Source: Cellulomonas soli (lineage in GTDB: Bacteria; Actinomycetota; Actinomycetes; Actinomycetales; Cellulomonadaceae). Taken from it: a DNA stretch of 64,000 nucleotides. The notes under the pieces are model-generated. The model was not told the origin of the DNA. It did not search any database and saw only the letters and a list, made by a program, of their open reading frames with translations. The translations under genes were made by a program, and so were the position numbers. Below are positions 23,726 through 32,364 of the stretch, one piece after another. Each line of letters opens with the position of its first letter. Position 1 is the first letter of the stretch. Location of the stretch: assembly GCF_013409305.1 (NCBI RefSeq), contig NZ_JACBZJ010000001.1, positions 2,914,001 to 2,978,000 on the forward strand, given 5' to 3'.

Positions 23726-25162
23726 TCAGGTCGCCTCAGTGGCACGGGCGGCGCGCGCGGCCGCCGCGTCCGCGAGGGCGACCGTGCGTTCGACGGCGTG
23801 GTCGACCATGCGCTCGGGGTAGTTCGCGGGTGCCTGCAGCCCCAGCAGCCACGGCTCGTGCACCGCGCCGCCCGGGACGTCGCGCAGCTCGGGGACCCAG
23901 CGGCGCACGTACGCCCCGTCGGGGTCGAACCGTCGGCCCTGGGTGACCGGGTGGAAGATGCGGAAGAACGGCGCTGCGTCCCGGCCCGTCCCGGCGACCC
24001 ACTGCCAGTTGAGCTGGTTCTGCGCGATGTCGGCGTCGACCAGCCGGTCGAGGAAGTGCGCGGCGCCCCGCTGCCACGGCAGGTGCAGGTCCTTGACCAG
24101 GAACGACGCCGTGACCATGCGCACCCGGTTGTGCATCCACCCGGTCGAGGCGAGCTGGCGCATGCCGGCGTCGACGAACGGGTAGCCGGTGCGGCCGCGC
24201 GCCCAGGCGTCGAACGCAGCGTCCGCACCGGGTCCGCTCGCCCAGGCGTCGTCGAGCACGACATCGCGCAGCGAACGTGTGCGGGCGTCGGGGTGGTGCC
24301 AGAGCGTATCCGCGTGGAAGTCGCGCCAGGCGAGCTGGGAGCGGAAGGTCGTGGCGCCGGGTCCGCCGTGACCCGTGCGCTCCGCGGCGGCGAGGTCGGC
24401 GAGCAGCGTGCGCGGGTGCACCTCGCCCCAGCGCAGCGCGGCCGACAGCGCCGAGGTGCCGTCGTGGTCGGGGCGGTCGCGTTCGGTGGCGTAGTCGGCA
24501 AGGCCGTCGGAGACGAACGCGGCCCAGCGGTCGAGCGCCGCCTCCTCGCCTGCGGGGGGCAGTGCCACGGTGGGCGCGACGTCCCGGATCGGCTCGGAGG
24601 ACAGGTCGGCCCACGGCACGTCCCCGGGTGCTGGTGCGGGGGAGTGCCAGCCGTGCTCGAGCCAGGCGGTGCGGTAGGGCGTGAACACCTGGAACGGGGT
24701 GCCGCCACGGGTGGTGAGACGACCGGGTGCCACGGCGTACGGCGAGCCGGTGGCCACCAGGCGTGCGCTCGACCCTGCCGCGCGCAGGGCTGCGTCCACG
24801 GCTGCGTCGCGTCGACGGCCGAAGGGCTCGGTCGCGGCGCTGACGTGCACGCTCGTCGCTGCGACCGTGCGCACGACCTCGGGCACCACGACGGCCGGGT
24901 CGCCGAGCCGGACGACGAGCCGTCCGCCGGTCCGGGCGTCGAGCGCGCGCAGGGACGCCGCGAGGTAGGCGAGCCGGGGGCTGCCGGCCGTGCGCCACAG
25001 CGTCGGGTCGAGCACGTAGAGCGCGACGACCTCGTCGGTCCGTGCGCCGGCGCGCAGGCGCTCGCCCGGGAGACCCCCGGCGCGCGCCGCCTCGAGGGCG
25101 GACAGGAGCGCGGGGTGGTCCGTCAGCCGCAGGTCGCGGCGGAACCAGCAGACCGTCGTCAC
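23726..25162 (-). CDS. phr: Deoxyribodipyrimidine photolyase (class I cryptochrome/photolyase)
   Basis: Light-driven repair of cyclobutane pyrimidine dimers. 478 residues. The N-terminal alpha/beta antenna domain begins TTVCWFRRDLRLTDHPAL. The C-terminal FAD domain has TTFRSQLAWRDFHADTLWHH, GRTGYPFVDAGMRQLASTGW, MHNRVRMVTASFLVKDLHLP and the signature NQLNWQWVAGTGRDAAPFF. The start is GTG 25162: upstream codons are low complexity, a GTC precedes it, and a TACCGT box lies exactly 7 bases upstream. Confidence 0.93.
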   Translation of the reverse strand: MTTVCWFRRDLRLTDHPALLSALEAARAGGLPGERLRAGARTDEVVALYVLDPTLWRTAGSPRLAYLAASLRALDARTGGRLVVRLGDPAVVVPEVVRTVAATSVHVSAATEPFGRRRDAAVDAALRAAGSSARLVATGSPYAVAPGRLTTRGGTPFQVFTPYRTAWLEHGWHSPAPAPGDVPWADLSSEPIRDVAPTVALPPAGEEAALDRWAAFVSDGLADYATERDRPDHDGTSALSAALRWGEVHPRTLLADLAAAERTGHGGPGATTFRSQLAWRDFHADTLWHHPDARTRSLRDVVLDDAWASGPGADAAFDAWARGRTGYPFVDAGMRQLASTGWMHNRVRMVTASFLVKDLHLPWQRGAAHFLDRLVDADIAQNQLNWQWVAGTGRDAAPFFRIFHPVTQGRRFDPDGAYVRRWVPELRDVPGGAVHEPWLLGLQAPANYPERMVDHAVERTVALADAAAARAARATEAT

Positions 25163-25169
25163 CGGCGTG

Positions 25170-25175
25170 ACGGTA
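25170..25175 (-). promoter_or_regulatory. -10 box for a leaderless photolyase transcript
   Basis: TACCGT on the minus strand, 7 bases before GTG 25162; it shortens the longest possible frame by 31 codons. Confidence 0.55.
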
Positions 25176-25315
25176 GCCCGAGGACGGCCTCGGGGCACAT
25201 CCGCCGCTCCGCCGCTGCATCCGTCGCCCGCATCGCGGCGGCGCCCGTCTACCACCCGACGGTGGTGCCGGCCGTGGCTCGGGGCCTCAGAGGGCTTCGG
25301 CCGGGGTCGGGTCGC

Positions 25316-26320
25316 TCACAGCGCGCGTGTCGAGGCGCGCACCACGAGCTCGGTCGGCAGCCGTCGGTGCGTCTCGGCGGGTGCCTCGCCGCGCAGCAGC
25401 GTGAGGAGCATCTCCATGGCCTCCCGGCCGATGCGGTGCAACGGCTGGCTGACGGTGGTCAGCTGCGGCGTGCACAGCGCGGACTCGGGCACGTTGTCGA
25501 ACCCGACCACCGAGAGGTCCTCCGGGACGCGCAGCCCGAGGGACTGGGCGACCTGCATGGTGCGGATGGCCGACAGGTCGTTCGTCGCGAAGATCGCGGT
25601 CGGCGGGTCGGGCAGGGTGAGCAGCTCGTGCGCGGGCGCGTCGGCCGTCTCGGGGCGGTACCCGCCGACGCGGACGAGGTCGGGGTCGAGCGCGATGCCC
25701 GCGGCGGCGAGTGTGCGCCGGTACCCCTCCTCGCGCAGCCGGGCGGACTCCAGGTCGGGGCGGCCGCCGAGGAACCCGATCCGCCGGTGCCCGAGGGCGA
25801 TCAGGTGCTCGACGGCGCTCGCAGCTCCGGCCAGGTTGTCGGAGTCGACCGACGGGTTGGACTCGGACCCGGCGTGCGGGTCGATCGCGACGACCGGGAT
25901 CCCCGCGTCGGGGACGACGAGGGTCGGCGTGATGAGCACCGCGCCGTCGATGAGCGTGCCGGACAGCTGCGCGAGCGACCGACGCTCCCAGCCCACGTGC
26001 CCGTCCGGGCCCCCGCCGCCGGACCAGGCGAGCAGCTCGTAGCCGGACCCCGCGGTCGCGGCGGCCAGGCCCTTGAGCAGCTCGGTGCTGAACGGCTCGA
26101 ACTCGGCGAGCAGGATGCCGATCACGCCCGTACGCTGCGAGCGCAGGCTCCGCGCCACCAGCGAGGACTCGTAGCTCATGTCGGCGATGACGCTGCGCAC
26201 GTGCTCGGCGGTGGAGGCGGCGACGCCGTACCGGTCGTTGATCACCTTGGAGACCGTGGCGACGGAGACACCCGCGGCGCGCGCGACGTCGGTGATGGTG
26301 ACTCTGCCCCTGGGCTCCAC
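25316..26320 (-). CDS. LacI-family transcriptional regulator of the beta-glucoside locus
   Basis: 334 residues. The N-terminal helix-turn-helix is VTITDVARAAGVSVATVSKV with hinge sequence IADMSYESSLVARSLRSQRT, followed by a periplasmic-binding-protein-like sugar domain (LLAEFEPFSTELLKGLA ... FLGGRPDLESARLREEGY ... FATNDLSAIRTMQVAQSLG). It lies downstream of the beta-glucosidase on the same strand but has its own -10 box and an operator candidate directly upstream. A near copy of this operator sits at the promoter of the transporter operon. It is thus inferred to repress both itself and the transport genes, with a beta-glucoside as inducer. Confidence 0.92.
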   Translation of the reverse strand: MEPRGRVTITDVARAAGVSVATVSKVINDRYGVAASTAEHVRSVIADMSYESSLVARSLRSQRTGVIGILLAEFEPFSTELLKGLAAATAGSGYELLAWSGGGGPDGHVGWERRSLAQLSGTLIDGAVLITPTLVVPDAGIPVVAIDPHAGSESNPSVDSDNLAGAASAVEHLIALGHRRIGFLGGRPDLESARLREEGYRRTLAAAGIALDPDLVRVGGYRPETADAPAHELLTLPDPPTAIFATNDLSAIRTMQVAQSLGLRVPEDLSVVGFDNVPESALCTPQLTTVSQPLHRIGREAMEMLLTLLRGEAPAETHRRLPTELVVRASTRAL

Positions 26321-26326
26321 GGCCCG

Positions 26327-26332
26327 ACCCTA
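26327..26332 (-). promoter_or_regulatory. -10 box for a leaderless lacI-type regulator gene
   Basis: TAGGGT on the minus strand, 6 bases before GTG 26320. The operator candidate at 26343-26361 would overlap the -35 position. Confidence 0.6.
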
Positions 26333-26342
26333 TCGTGGACTA

Positions 26343-26361
26343 AACGGTATCGATATCGATT
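26343..26361. promoter_or_regulatory. Operator candidate upstream of the LacI-family gene
   Basis: AACGGTATCGATATCGATT contains the 12-base perfect palindrome ATCGATATCGAT (26349-26360), unusually AT-rich for this DNA. Its reverse complement matches 16 of 19 bases of 32225-32243. LacI-family proteins bind palindromes of this size with a central CG. Confidence 0.65.
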
Positions 26362-26375
26362 CAGGTCCCGGGCGC

Positions 26376-28724
26376 TCAGGGCACCGAGACCGGCCGCTCC
26401 TGCTCGTGGGCGGCGGCGCCCGGCGTCCCGGGGACGTCACGCAGGACCTCGGCGGTCACCACCCGAGGATCGGCGCTCGTCACGACGTGCACCGGCCCGA
26501 GGATCTCGAACTTCGCGGTCGTCTCCTTCTCGGCGCACGAGGGTCCCACCCACAGCTCGACCGTCCCCGGCTCGACGACCCGGGTCATCGAGCGGTCCGA
26601 GAACGCCAGGCGGGTCGTGGGCACGGAGAACCGCACCGTCGCGTGCTCGCCGGGGGCGAGCCCGACCCGCTGGTAGCCGAGCAGCTGGGCCTGCGGCCGC
26701 GTGACGCTCGCCCACACGTCGTGCGCGTACAGCTGGACGAGGTCGGTGCCCGCGACCGTGCCGGTGTTGCGCACCGTGACCTGCACCTCGAACGTGCCAC
26801 CGGCGGCGACCTGCGGCTCGAGGACGAGGCCGGTGCGCTCGAACGTCGTGTACGACAGGCCGTGCCCGAACGGCAGCACCGGGGTGCTGTCCGCGCTCGT
26901 GATCTCGGACGGACCGCCGAGCGTCGGGTGCAGGTAGGAGTACGGCTGCGCGCCGGCCGACCGGGGCATGGACACCGGCAGGTGGCCCGACGGGTTGGTG
27001 AGGCCGAGGAGGACCCGCGCGATCGCGGCACCGCCCTCCTCGCCAGGGAAGAACGACTGCAGCACGGCCGCCGGCGCGTGCGGACCCTCGACCGCCCAGG
27101 CGATCGCGTACGGGCGTCCGGTCAGCAGGACGAGGACGACCGGCGTCCCGGTCGCCAGGACGGCGTCGACGAGCTCGCGCTGCACGCCCGGCAGCTCGAG
27201 CGTCTCGGTGTCGTTGCCCTCGCCGACCGTGCCGCGGCCGAACAGCCCCGCGTGGTCGCCGACCACGACGACGGCCACGTCCGCCTGCGAGGCGACCGCG
27301 ACGGCCTCCGCGAAGCCGGAGCGGTCCTCGTCCTCGACGGTGCAGCCCTGCGCGTACCGCACGTCGGCGTCCGGCAGCTGCGCGCGCACGGCCTCGAGGA
27401 CCGTGGGGATGGCGAAGCCCATCGGGACCTCGGGGTGGTGCGCCAGCACGTGGTTCGCGAACGAGTAGCAGCCCATGAGGGCCTCGGCACGGTCCGCGTT
27501 CGGACCCAGCACGGCCACCCTGGCGGACGCGCTCAGCGGCAGGGTGCCGTCGTTCGTGAGCAGCACGACCGACTCCTCGGCGAGCCGCAGCGCGACCGCA
27601 CGGTGCGCGGGGGAGTCGAGGTCGATGCGGGTCGGCGGCTCCTCCTCGAACGTGGCGTCGAGCAGGCCGAGCTCCTCCTTCTGCGCCAGGGCGCGCAGCA
27701 CGGCGCGGTCGACGAACGCCTCGTCGACGAGACCCGCGCGGACCCGCTCGGCGAGCGGTGCCAGGTACGCCTCGCCGGTCGGCAGCTCGATGTCGATGCC
27801 GGCGGTGAGCGACAGTGCCGCAGCCTCGCCGAGGTCGGCGGCGACCGCGTGCATCACGTGCAGGAACGCCACCGCGAAGTAGTCGGCCACGACGACACCG
27901 TCGAAGCCCCACCGCTCGCGCAGCAGGTCGGTCAGGTACGTCGGGTCGGCCGCCATCGGCACGCCGTCGACCTCCGCGTAGGAGTTCATGACGGAGCGGA
28001 CCCCGCCGTCGAGCACGGCCATCTCGAACGGGGGCAGGAGCACGTCGGCGAGCTCGCGCGGCCCGGCGCTGACAGGGGCGTGGTTGCGCCCCGCGCGGGA
28101 GGCGGAGTAGCCGACGAAGTGCTTGAGCGTGGCGTGCACGCCGGTGGACTGCAGGCCGCGCACGTACGCGGTGCCGACCGTGCCGACCAGGTACGGGTCC
28201 TCGCCGATGCACTCGTCGACGCGTCCCCAGCGCGGGTCGCGCACGACGTCGAGCACGGGGGCCAGGCCCTGGTGGACGCCGAGCTCACGCATCGACGTGC
28301 CGATCAGCGCCCCCATCTCCTGCACGAGCTCGGGATCGAACGCGGCGCCCCAGGCCAGCGGCGTCGGGAAGGTCGCCGCCTGCCACGCGGCCAGCCCCGT
28401 GAGGCACTCCTCGTGCACGAGCGCGGGGATGCCCAGCCGGGTCTGCGTGCGCAGGCGCCGCTGCTCCGCCCAGAGCCACGCGGCCCGCTCCACGGGGTCG
28501 ACGGGCCGGGTGCCGTACACGCGGGTCAGGTGGCCCAGGCCGTGCTCGGTGGCCTCCTCGAGCCGACCGGACGAGGCCATCTCGCCCTGCATGGGGGCGA
28601 CGACCTCGCCGCCCTGGTCGACCCAGAAGCCGACGAGCTGGGCGAGCTTCTCCTCGAGCGTCATGCGGGCGTGCAGCGAGCGCACGCGGTCGGACACCGT
28701 GGGCATGGCAGGAACGACGGTCAC
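26376..28724 (-). CDS. Beta-glucosidase, glycoside hydrolase family 3
   Basis: 782-residue GH3 enzyme with no signal peptide, so it acts inside the cell on imported oligosaccharides. The N-terminal barrel has LKHFVGYSASRAGRNHAPVS and the nucleophile Asp in GFDGVVVADYFAVAF, where the usual SDW is replaced by ADY. The second domain has VVLLTNDGTLPLSASARVAV and ends with a fibronectin-III-like domain (VRNTGTVAGTDLVQLYAHDV). GTG 28724 has GAAGGAGA about 8 bases upstream. Beta-glucosidase is the best guess; beta-xylosidase is also possible. It lies in the transporter operon after a 101-bp gap with a hairpin. Confidence 0.88.
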   Translation of the reverse strand: MTVVPAMPTVSDRVRSLHARMTLEEKLAQLVGFWVDQGGEVVAPMQGEMASSGRLEEATEHGLGHLTRVYGTRPVDPVERAAWLWAEQRRLRTQTRLGIPALVHEECLTGLAAWQAATFPTPLAWGAAFDPELVQEMGALIGTSMRELGVHQGLAPVLDVVRDPRWGRVDECIGEDPYLVGTVGTAYVRGLQSTGVHATLKHFVGYSASRAGRNHAPVSAGPRELADVLLPPFEMAVLDGGVRSVMNSYAEVDGVPMAADPTYLTDLLRERWGFDGVVVADYFAVAFLHVMHAVAADLGEAAALSLTAGIDIELPTGEAYLAPLAERVRAGLVDEAFVDRAVLRALAQKEELGLLDATFEEEPPTRIDLDSPAHRAVALRLAEESVVLLTNDGTLPLSASARVAVLGPNADRAEALMGCYSFANHVLAHHPEVPMGFAIPTVLEAVRAQLPDADVRYAQGCTVEDEDRSGFAEAVAVASQADVAVVVVGDHAGLFGRGTVGEGNDTETLELPGVQRELVDAVLATGTPVVLVLLTGRPYAIAWAVEGPHAPAAVLQSFFPGEEGGAAIARVLLGLTNPSGHLPVSMPRSAGAQPYSYLHPTLGGPSEITSADSTPVLPFGHGLSYTTFERTGLVLEPQVAAGGTFEVQVTVRNTGTVAGTDLVQLYAHDVWASVTRPQAQLLGYQRVGLAPGEHATVRFSVPTTRLAFSDRSMTRVVEPGTVELWVGPSCAEKETTAKFEILGPVHVVTSADPRVVTAEVLRDVPGTPGAAAHEQERPVSVP

Positions 28725-28755
28725 GGGACCTGTCTCCTTCGAACGTGGGTGGGGT

Positions 28756-28790
28756 GGTGGTCCCGCGCCCGGTGCGGGGGCGGGACCACC
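28756..28790 (-). terminator. Stem-loop between transporter permease and beta-glucosidase genes
   Basis: Perfect 11-bp arms (28756-28766 with 28780-28790) around a GC-rich loop that extends the stem by about 3 pairs. Inside an operon such a hairpin may partly terminate or protect the upstream mRNA, so transporter and enzyme are made in different amounts. Confidence 0.55.
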
Positions 28791-28825
28791 GGCGTGCGCC
28801 GTTGCGGGTGAGCGGTCGGTCGGGC

Positions 28826-29704
28826 TCAGCCCTTGACGGCTCCGGTCAGTCCGCCGACGATGCGACGCTCGAAGAGGCTGAAGAACACCAGGGCCGGGAT
28901 CATCGACAGCGACGTGAACGCCAGCACGCGGGCGGTGTCGACCGAGTACTGCGAGGCGAACGCCTGCACGCCGAGCGGCAGGGTGTACGAGGTCTCGTCG
29001 TTGAGCACGAACAGCGGCAGCATGTAGCTGTTCCAGCTCGCGATGAACGCCAGGATGCCGACCGTCACGACACCGGGCACCGACAGCGGGACGACCATCC
29101 GGAAGAAGAACCCGAGCCGGCTCGCGCCGTCGATCGAGGCGGCCTCCTCGATCTCCTTGGGGATCGCCTGCAGGAACGGGACCAGGATGATGATCGTGGT
29201 CGGCAGGGCGAAGGCGATCTGCGGCAGGACGATCCCCGCGAGGCTGTTCATCAGCCCGAGGTTCTTGATGAGGATGTACAGCGGGGTGATCGCCACCGTC
29301 ATCGGGAACATCAGGCCCGCGGCGAACAGCGCGTACAGCGCGCCGCGGGCGTTGAACCGGTAGCGGGCCAGCACGAAGCTGGCCGCCACGCCGAGGACCA
29401 CCACGCCGACGGTCGTCGAGAGCCCGGCGATGGCCGAGTTGCCGACCTGCCGCCAGAAGATCGAGCTCTCCAGCACGTCGAGGTAGTTGCTCAGGTGCCA
29501 CGTGCTCGGGAACCCCGAGGGGTCGGTGGTGATCTCCGAGTTCGTGCGGAAACCGCCGATGATGATGTAGAGCACCGGGGCGACGCAGATGCCGACGAAG
29601 GCGAACGCCACGAGGTACGTGACCCAGCTGGCGCGGCCGCCGGTGCGGCGCCGGCGTGCGGGGGCGGCCCGCGTGGGCAGCGGTGCGGTGATGGCGGCCA
29701 TCAC
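28826..29704 (-). CDS. Carbohydrate ABC transporter permease (MalG-like)
   Basis: 292-residue inner-membrane protein with about six helices: the first is WVTYLVAFAFVGICVAPVLY and the last is near the C-terminus. The cytoplasmic EAA loop that docks the ATPase reads IEEAASIDGASRLGFFFRMV. GGFRTNSEITTDPSGFP after helix 1 is typical of CUT1 family permeases. The start overlaps the partner permease stop by 4 bp. No ATPase gene is present in the locus, so the transporter presumably uses a shared MsiK-type ATPase encoded elsewhere, as in streptomycetes. Confidence 0.92.
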   Translation of the reverse strand: MMAAITAPLPTRAAPARRRRTGGRASWVTYLVAFAFVGICVAPVLYIIIGGFRTNSEITTDPSGFPSTWHLSNYLDVLESSIFWRQVGNSAIAGLSTTVGVVVLGVAASFVLARYRFNARGALYALFAAGLMFPMTVAITPLYILIKNLGLMNSLAGIVLPQIAFALPTTIIILVPFLQAIPKEIEEAASIDGASRLGFFFRMVVPLSVPGVVTVGILAFIASWNSYMLPLFVLNDETSYTLPLGVQAFASQYSVDTARVLAFTSLSMIPALVFFSLFERRIVGGLTGAVKG

Positions 29705-30726
29705 TTCTTCCCTTCCGTGAGCGCACCCTCGGTGTCACGCCGGAGCACGAAGCGCTGGTAGGTCAGGGCGATGACCAGCGAGATGATGAACAGGACGACC
29801 GCGACGGCGTTGCCGAAGCCGTAGTTCCCGGCGTTGCGCCCGTTGACGACCATGTAGGTCGCCATCGTCGAGGTCCCCGCGGTGGCGGCGACGTACTGGC
29901 CCCAGACGATGTAGACGAGGTCGAACAGCTGCAGCGAGCCGATGATCGACAGGAACGCCCAGATCCGGATCGTGGGGCCGAGCAGCGGGAGCGTGATGCG
30001 CCGCTGGATCTGCCAGTAGGAGGCGCCGTCGATCGACGCGGCTTCGAACAGCTCCTCGGGGATCGACTGCAGGCCCGCGAGGAACAGGATCACGGCGAAG
30101 CCGATGTACTTCCACGAGATGATGACCATCAGGGACCAGATGGCGACGTCCGGGTTGGACAGCCAGTCCACGGTCCAGCTCTCGAGGCCCAGCTTGATCA
30201 GCAGGTCGTTCACCGCGCCGTTGGTCTGGAGCATGAGGCTCCAGCCGGTGCCGACGATGACCTCGGAGATCACGTACGGCACGAAGATGAGCACCCGGAT
30301 CAGCGAGCGTCCGCGCATCTTCTGGTTGAGCAGCAGCGCGAGACCGACCGCGAACGGCCCCTGGATGACCAGGGACATCACGAGGATGAAGCCGTTGTGC
30401 CGCAGCGCGTCGATGAACGTGGCGTCCTGGAAGATCGTGACGTAGTTCTCCAGGCCGACGAACTCGGTGGGCGGCCCGTAGCCCTTCCACTTGAAGAAGC
30501 CGTAGTACGCCGCCATCACGACGGGGAAGATCACGAACGCGACGAAGATGACGATGGCGGGTCCCGACAGCACCGCGATCTCGAGGTGCTTGCGCCAGTC
30601 GACGCGTCCTCCCCGCCGCGCCCGGGGGGCCGGGGACGACGCCGCGCGGGCGCCGTCCCCAGCCGCTGAGGGACCCTCAGGCGACGTCATGATGGTCAAC
30701 GAGCTCTCGCCCTCGGTGTCGCTCAT
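29701..30726 (-). CDS. Carbohydrate ABC transporter permease (MalF-like)
   Basis: 341 residues. A charged/Pro-rich cytoplasmic N-terminus of about 50 residues precedes HLEIAVLSGPAIVIFVAFVI, the first of about six helices. The EAA loop is EELFEAASIDGASYWQIQRR followed by ITLPLLGPTIRIW. It forms the channel with the MalG-like partner. It starts 9 bp after the binding-protein stop and overlaps the next gene, so all three are co-transcribed. Confidence 0.92.
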   Translation of the reverse strand: MSDTEGESSLTIMTSPEGPSAAGDGARAASSPAPRARRGGRVDWRKHLEIAVLSGPAIVIFVAFVIFPVVMAAYYGFFKWKGYGPPTEFVGLENYVTIFQDATFIDALRHNGFILVMSLVIQGPFAVGLALLLNQKMRGRSLIRVLIFVPYVISEVIVGTGWSLMLQTNGAVNDLLIKLGLESWTVDWLSNPDVAIWSLMVIISWKYIGFAVILFLAGLQSIPEELFEAASIDGASYWQIQRRITLPLLGPTIRIWAFLSIIGSLQLFDLVYIVWGQYVAATAGTSTMATYMVVNGRNAGNYGFGNAVAVVLFIISLVIALTYQRFVLRRDTEGALTEGKK

Positions 30727-30735
30727 GGGTGTCTG

Positions 30736-32028
30736 CTACTCCTTGGCCGCGGCGTCGTTCACCGCGGTGACGATGTCGTCCGCGGAGCCCTGGCCGGCGA
30801 GCATGTTGACCACGCCGGTGTTGAGCGCGTTGCCGACGTTGGCGCCGAACAGCGTGTCCAGCCAGACCGAGACGTAGGGCGCGTCGTTGTAGGCGGCGAG
30901 CACGTCGAGCAGGGCGGGGTCGGTGACGACGCCCTGGGCCTCCTGGCTGGCGGGCAGCGTCTGGAACGCGGTCGCGTAGCCCTCCTGGTACTGCTTCTGC
31001 ATCGCGAAGTTGAGGAACTTCGCGCACTCCGGCGGGGCCTCGGCCGAGCAGGAGAAGCCGTCGACGCCGCCCATCATGGCGCCGTCACCGCCCTTGCCCG
31101 AGTCGGTCGCCGGGAAGGGGAACCAGCCGAGGTCCTCCAGGGCGGTGCCCTCGGGGGTCAGCGAGGCGACCACGCCCGGCTCCCAGGCGCCCATGAGCTC
31201 CATGGCGGCCTGGTGGTTGGCGAGCAGGCCCGCGGACGAGCCGGCGCCCTGCTGGGCGGTCGTGGTGAGGTAGCCCTCGTTGAACGGCTCGGTGGCGGCG
31301 AAGGCCTGCAGGTCCTCACCGGCCGTCGTCCAGCACGGGTCGTCGAAGGTCATGTCCTTGGCCGCCTGGGCCATGGTGTCCTGCGAGCACTCGCGCAGCG
31401 CGAAGAAGTAGTACCAGTGTGCGGCGGGCCAGGCGTCCTTGGCGCCGAGGGCGATCGGCGCGATGCCGGCGGCCTTGAGCAGCTCGACGTCCGCCTCGAG
31501 CTCGTCGATCGTGGTGGGCGTCTCGGTGATGCCGGCCTGTGCGAACAGGTCCTTGCTGTAGTAGATGCCGCCGGGCAGCACCGACATCGGCATGCCGTAG
31601 ACCTTGCCGTCGATCGTGAAGGCGCTGAACGCGGCGTCGCCGACCGCGGTCTTGGTGGAGTCGTCGATGGTGGCGGTCAGGTCCTGCGCCTGGCCGGCCT
31701 CGACGACCGCGGCGAGCTTGCCGCCGCCGCGCGCCATGAAGATGTCGGGCGCGTCGCCGGAGTTGAGGGCGGTCTGCAGCTTGCCGTCCATGTCCTCGTT
31801 CTGGATGGCCTGGATCTCGATCGTGACGCCCGGGTTGGCCTTCTCGAAGTCGGCGACCGTCGACTCCCAGTAGGCCTTGCCGTCGCCGGTCGTGGAGTTG
31901 TGCCAGAACGTCATCGACACCGAGCCGTCGCTGCTCGCTCCGTCATCGCTGCCACCGCCGCAGGCGCTCAGGCCCGCGATCCCGACCATCATGACGGCTG
32001 ACGCCGCCAGGATCTTGCGTGTCTTCAT
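30736..32028 (-). CDS. Sugar-binding lipoprotein of the ABC transporter (extracellular solute-binding family 1)
   Basis: 430 residues. The N-terminus is a lipoprotein signal: MKTRKILAASAVMMVGIAGL then SAC, with lipobox Cys23, then a Gly/Ser/Asp linker. The mature part begins VSMTFWHNSTTGDGKAYWES, typical of CUT1 binding proteins, with APDIFMARGGGKLAAVVEAG and PMSVLPGGIYYSKDLFAQAG. The ligand is probably a beta-glucoside or cello-oligosaccharide given the neighbouring GH3 enzyme; this is inference. The ATG has an AGAGGACAG Shine-Dalgarno. It is the first gene of the operon, about 160 bases after the predicted transcription start. Confidence 0.92.
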   Translation of the reverse strand: MKTRKILAASAVMMVGIAGLSACGGGSDDGASSDGSVSMTFWHNSTTGDGKAYWESTVADFEKANPGVTIEIQAIQNEDMDGKLQTALNSGDAPDIFMARGGGKLAAVVEAGQAQDLTATIDDSTKTAVGDAAFSAFTIDGKVYGMPMSVLPGGIYYSKDLFAQAGITETPTTIDELEADVELLKAAGIAPIALGAKDAWPAAHWYYFFALRECSQDTMAQAAKDMTFDDPCWTTAGEDLQAFAATEPFNEGYLTTTAQQGAGSSAGLLANHQAAMELMGAWEPGVVASLTPEGTALEDLGWFPFPATDSGKGGDGAMMGGVDGFSCSAEAPPECAKFLNFAMQKQYQEGYATAFQTLPASQEAQGVVTDPALLDVLAAYNDAPYVSVWLDTLFGANVGNALNTGVVNMLAGQGSADDIVTAVNDAAAKE

Positions 32029-32196
32029 CAGCTCTGTCCTCTTCGTTGAGCAGCAGATGGTGTGCAGGGGCTGGCCCCCGCGGTGGGCCGACGTCCGTCG
32101 TCGGTCCACCGGCCCGGCCCGGCGTGGTGCTGGACCGCGGTCCGGGTTGGTGTCGTCACCGTGTCGCCGACTCCTCGTCGACCCGGTGACACACGG

Positions 32197-32243
32197 ACTT
32201 TGGCAGGCCTCCTCGTGCGATGTCAATCGTTGTCGATAGCGTT
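32197..32243 (-). promoter_or_regulatory. Promoter and operator of the sugar transporter operon
   Basis: On the minus strand TTGACA (32221-32226) and CAAAGT (32197-32202) are 18 bases apart, giving a plausible -35/-10 pair. The 19-base site at 32225-32243, AATCGTTGTCGATAGCGTT on the plus strand, overlaps the -35 and matches 16/19 of the site upstream of the LacI-type gene. The rest of the 336-bp gap (32029-32364) holds the untranslated leader; I see no gene there. Confidence 0.6.
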
Positions 32244-32352
32244 ATCCAAACCGTGACCTGCCGGATGTGCGCCGGTGTGAGCGGTTCTGCGCGGCCGGCC
32301 GGCGCCGTCCCGTGCCCGCCCGTGCCCGCCTGCACGGGTCGGTGCCCGGTGG

Positions 32353-32358
32353 CACCCT
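32353..32358 (+). promoter_or_regulatory. -10-like box for a leaderless pterin dehydratase fusion gene
   Basis: CACCCT, 6 bases before ATG 32365; a weak match. Confidence 0.35.
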
Positions 32359-32364
32359 GGGCTG

